Below, in pieces: positions 61,092-64,000 of a DNA stretch of 64,000 nucleotides. Each line of letters begins with the position of its first letter. Positions within the stretch are counted from its first letter, which is position 1. Source of the DNA: Scedosporium boydii (Eukaryota; Ascomycota; Sordariomycetes; Microascales; Microascaceae); the NCBI GenBank assembly GCA_002221725.1, contig NJFT01000212.1, forward strand, positions 1-64,000. The letters run 5' to 3'. The translations under genes were made by a program, and so were the position numbers. The notes under the pieces are model-generated. The model was not told the DNA's origin and did not search any database. It worked only from the letters and a program-made list of their open reading frames with translations.

Positions 61092-62303
61092 TCAAAATCT
61101 ATTAGCAAAAAACGGCCTCGCATCCCATAGCAATACCCGCTCATCCCAACCAACCGAAGCAACCCAGCCTTGGCCGAAGAGGCACCAATCCACTCCCGTT
61201 GCGAACTCTGTGTGTCGGTTCATGAGACCTATTTGCCTTCCTCTCATCCCCGGAAGAGTGGGATCGTTCGGGTACTTAGATCCATCGGTCCACACCCGCA
61301 CCGTCATGTCGTAACTGGCCGTAATCAATACATCGCTTTCATGAGGACTCCACGCCAAGCGCCGCACCGCATATCCGTGCCCTTCCATCAAGGAAACGGG
61401 GCCGCCGGTCGGGTTCCGGATGTCAAAAGTTCGCACAATCTTGTCAACACCTCCGGTTGCTATTATAGAGTGGTTGTACTTGTTCCAGTCATGGGTCAAC
61501 ACCTCGCCGGGCCCCACTGCTGGCACTGGTTGTCCTGGGAAACCCGGAGGTGGTGCGTGGACCGGGATTGCCGCTGTCAAATGGTATTTCGCGGTTACCG
61601 GAGTACGGAGATCGAATATCCGGAGATGTGAGTCGCTCGAGACAGCCGAGACTAGGGCAGGGTTCGACGGGCAGAACGCTGTGCTATATGCGCAGTTTCC
61701 TATCGGTAGCGTCGTAATCGAATTCATGCGGGTTGGCGACCACTAATTCGTGTTAGCCATGGTCTTCGCATGGGCGGACGGCGACGCCGAAAGGAACCCC
61801 CCTCCCCCTTTCCCACTCACAATTTTGACCGTGCCGTCCCAAGAGCTAGAAGCAAAACTGTCTTTCGTCACGGGGTTCCAGCACACAGAAAACGTCTCCC
61901 TCTTATGTTCGTGGAAGTTCATAACGGGGAACCCCGGTTCCACCCCTATGTCGTAAAGCTTGATAGACCCATCTCCGCATGCTACCACCACTTGCCTCTC
62001 GTTGATCTCGGACCAAGCGACATCGTATTGCGCATCGTTCGTGTCAAACCTAAGGACCGTGCCTCTGCGTTAGAAAACAGCAACCGAAACTATCCAATGC
62101 CTTCGCATTCCCAGTTCAACGACTTACGCCTTCTCCACAACCACTGTCCCCTGGTTCGTCAGGTTCAGAACAAAGACCCTGCCGTTCCCCACAATCCCAA
62201 AGTTTGCCGATGTCGCGACCGCGATCTTGTTATCGTAATAAGGCGAGTATTTGACCGCATAGGGGTTGTAACCCTGCGTCCTAAACTCGAGCATCGCCGC
62301 CAT
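61092..62303 (-). CDS. pex7: Peroxin 7, PTS2 import receptor
   Basis: WD40 receptor that carries PTS2-signal proteins from the cytosol to peroxisomes together with a PEX20-type co-receptor in fungi. Three exons: 62303-62128, 62049-61821, 61742-61092; 351 aa. The N-terminus (FRTQGYNPYAVKYSPYYDNKIAVATSANFGIVGNGRV) is the family signature. WD repeats follow in order: YDVAWSE...GDGSIKLYD; FSVCWNP...SSWDGTVKIW; YSTAFCP...SSDSHLRIFD; HDWNKYNHSIIATGGVDKIVRTFD; VRRLAWSP...ASYDMTVRVW; and FATGVDWCLFG...GWDERVLLWD at the end. The length is typical. A proline-rich insert (PPPGFPGQPVP) lies in the fourth blade. Two in-frame ATGs (62303 and three codons on) could serve as start. No anomaly. Confidence 0.96.
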
Positions 62304-62902
62304 AGCTAATCAGGTGAAGATGCCGAGGGGCATCACCAATTTTCCCCCACGTCCGAGTAAAGTCGCATTCAGGAACACTGTATTCCGAAAGGGATTCGTT
62401 CGCCGTCACGTATATGAGTGCGTGTCGTCTCGGTTCCGGTAGAGCTCCAAGGCAATAAGTGTCGAACAACAGTGGACCTAAGTGAACGAAGCTCTCGAAG
62501 AACTGCCCCTCGGACGGACCTCGGCAGGTGCCATTGAAATGGCCTTGGTGGGGTGTCTCCCAGTCACACTTGACTTCTTGATCGGGCAGGTGGGTTGTTT
62601 TAGTCATCCTCGCTCCCCGTTAACCCGTCAAGGCAAGTTCAATTGCCAGGTGCCAGGTCAGGTGACTTCGCGCACGCCATCCGGGTACCCCGTCTGAGGA
62701 GGTCGCGTCCCATCACCCACTCAACCCTCGCTCCCATCTGCAACTAGAAGAATACGCCCTTTCTGTGATGGGAGATTTCTGCGCTGCCTCCGGGGTGAAT
62801 TCTGATTTCTAAACCAGCCAAATAAAGTGGGGTGGATGTCTGCCTCACCAGTATATATAACATGAAATTCTCTTAATTATCACACTTTTCAAACAATGGA
62901 CA
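62304..62902. other. Divergent promoter region, PEX7 (-) and AlkB-like gene (+)
   Basis: 599 bp between two divergent starts. It contains a TATATAA stretch near 62853, about 50 bp upstream of the AlkB-like ATG, which may be a TATA element. No gene. Confidence 0.6.
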
Positions 62903-64000
62903 ATGGATGCCTTTGTTACTCGGAAGCGCAAGAAGACTGACGATCTTGAAGACGCTCTTGACAGCACAGAAGATGAACCAACTGATGTGAAACTTGCCAT
63001 ACTTTCGTCACTTCATCCCGGCATCGAGCAAGAGATATTACTCGACATACTCCTTGCCCACGATGGGTCAGTCGCAGAAGCGTCTGCGATTCTCAAGTCC
63101 CAGAGACCACTCAAGAAGCTGAATAGCGCTCTTGCCTATCAACCTTCTCTTAGGCACTTTGCTTTGCCGAAGGGCGACGATGGACAAGCCCTTCCTGCTA
63201 GGAAGAGGTTGATATCAAAGAAGGGGGCTACGATGCATCTCTATGACCCTGTCGATGTCGCAGAACACACGCCTTGCACCATCATCCACAATTTCCTGCC
63301 AGCCGAAGAAGCGAATGCGCTATTGGAAGAGTTGCTGGCCGAGTCAGAATCGTTTGAGAAGATTACTTTCAAGCTCTTTGAAAATGTGGTCTCGAGCCCG
63401 CATACTTCCGGCTTCTTCGTCGAAAGCTACGACGAGATGCACGAGCAAAAGACCGCTTACCTTTATAACGGCGCTAGACTTACAGTAGGGAAATTTTTCT
63501 TTGTCGTTTTCCCTTCCTCTTATCTTCTGGTCTCGATACTCAAATTTATCTGCAGGACGTCCGTCGACTTACCCCTCATCTGCTAAAGGTGAAACCTATC
63601 GTCCAGGAAGCGGTGAACCAAGAAATTGAGACGAGGATACGCACGCGATACCCAAATCGCCAAAAGTTAAAGTACCAATCTGCGAAACCCTGGGTTCCGA
63701 ATGCAGCTTTTGTCAACTGCTACAATGGCCCGAAGGAGAGCGTTGGGTGGCACAGCGACCAGCTCACTTACCTTGGACCTCGTGCAGTCATCGGCTCCAT
63801 CTCTCTGGGCGTGTCCCGCGAATTCAGAGTGCGGCGTATCCTGCCAAAGAACTCCGATAAAGACGCGGCCGATAACCCCGATGCTGAGGGCCAGATCTCA
63901 ATCCACCTTCCGCACAATTCACTGCTTGTTATGCACGCGGAGATGCAGGAGGAGTGGAAACATTCTGTGGCACCCGCGCTCTCAGTTGAACCACACCCGA
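62903..64000 (+). CDS. CUE-AlkB fusion 2-oxoglutarate/Fe(II) dioxygenase, 3' end missing
   Basis: DNA/RNA alkylation-repair dioxygenase of the AlkB family. Exons 62903-63484 and 63556 to beyond the window end, joined in phase (ARLT|DVRRLTPHLL). Residues about 27-66 form a CUE-like ubiquitin-binding helix bundle (KLAILSSLHPGIEQEILLDILLAHDGSVAEASAIL). The AlkB fold follows: IIHNFLPAEEANALLEELL, then KPWVPNAAFVNCYNGPKESVGWHSDQ with iron ligands His260 and Asp262, SISLGVSREFRVRR, and the distal ligand His330 (EEWKHSV). The 2-oxoglutarate-binding Arg should lie just past the cut. CUE-AlkB proteins are known in fungi and often carry a GRF zinc finger at the C-terminus, which cannot be checked here. 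An upstream out-of-frame ATG lies at 62896. Likely nuclear. Confidence 0.9.

Overview
The window is nuclear DNA of a filamentous ascomycete (Pezizomycotina, most likely a Sordariomycete). The protein-coding genes have short spliceosomal introns with GTANGT-type donors, CTAAC-type branch points close to the acceptor, and YAG ends. The gene set is fungal: NMA111, CUE1-like, NOT2, MOB3/phocein, a Zn2Cys6 regulator, a FunK1 kinase relic, SMC2, INCENP and PEX7. I rebuilt exon structures by hand; in every complete gene called intact the joined exons keep an open frame and their lengths sum to a multiple of three. The species cannot be named from the sequence alone.

Left housekeeping block (1-27,267): 3' part of an IST1-like ESCRT gene (+); NMA111 HtrA-type protease (-); small Myb/SANT-like AT-hook protein (-); J-domain protein (-); CUE-domain ER membrane protein (-); CCR4-NOT subunit NOT2 (-), with a 16-nt first exon and two very long introns; COG0523/ZNG1-type GTPase (-), with a 12-nt micro-exon; MOB3/phocein (+); and a Zn2Cys6 transcription factor (-).

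Central gene-poor island (27,268-44,114, about 17 kb): no intact gene is supported. It holds an F-box gene with an in-frame stop and a FunK1 protein-kinase pseudogene carrying a frameshift and two stops. It also holds a 38-A tract, two long perfect palindromes, and a striking scatter of the 9-mer TACGAAGTA/TACTTCGTA. I count 15 exact copies here and 17 in the window, against about 0.5 expected by chance. This motif field is the most unusual signal in the window.

Right housekeeping block (44,115-64,000): MOSC-domain membrane-anchored protein (+); condensin subunit SMC2 (-) head-to-head with the chromosomal passenger scaffold INCENP (+), sharing a 632-bp promoter region with a CDEI-like E-box; an unknown one-TM protein (+); mitochondrial DEAD-box helicase (-); PEX7 (-); and a CUE-AlkB dioxygenase (+) cut off by the window end.

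No operon-like unit, tRNA, rRNA, CRISPR array or intact transposon was found. The flanks are conserved core functions (membrane trafficking, mRNA turnover, zinc handling, chromosome segregation, peroxisome import, DNA repair). The middle looks like a decaying accessory insertion next to a long-upstream regulator gene.
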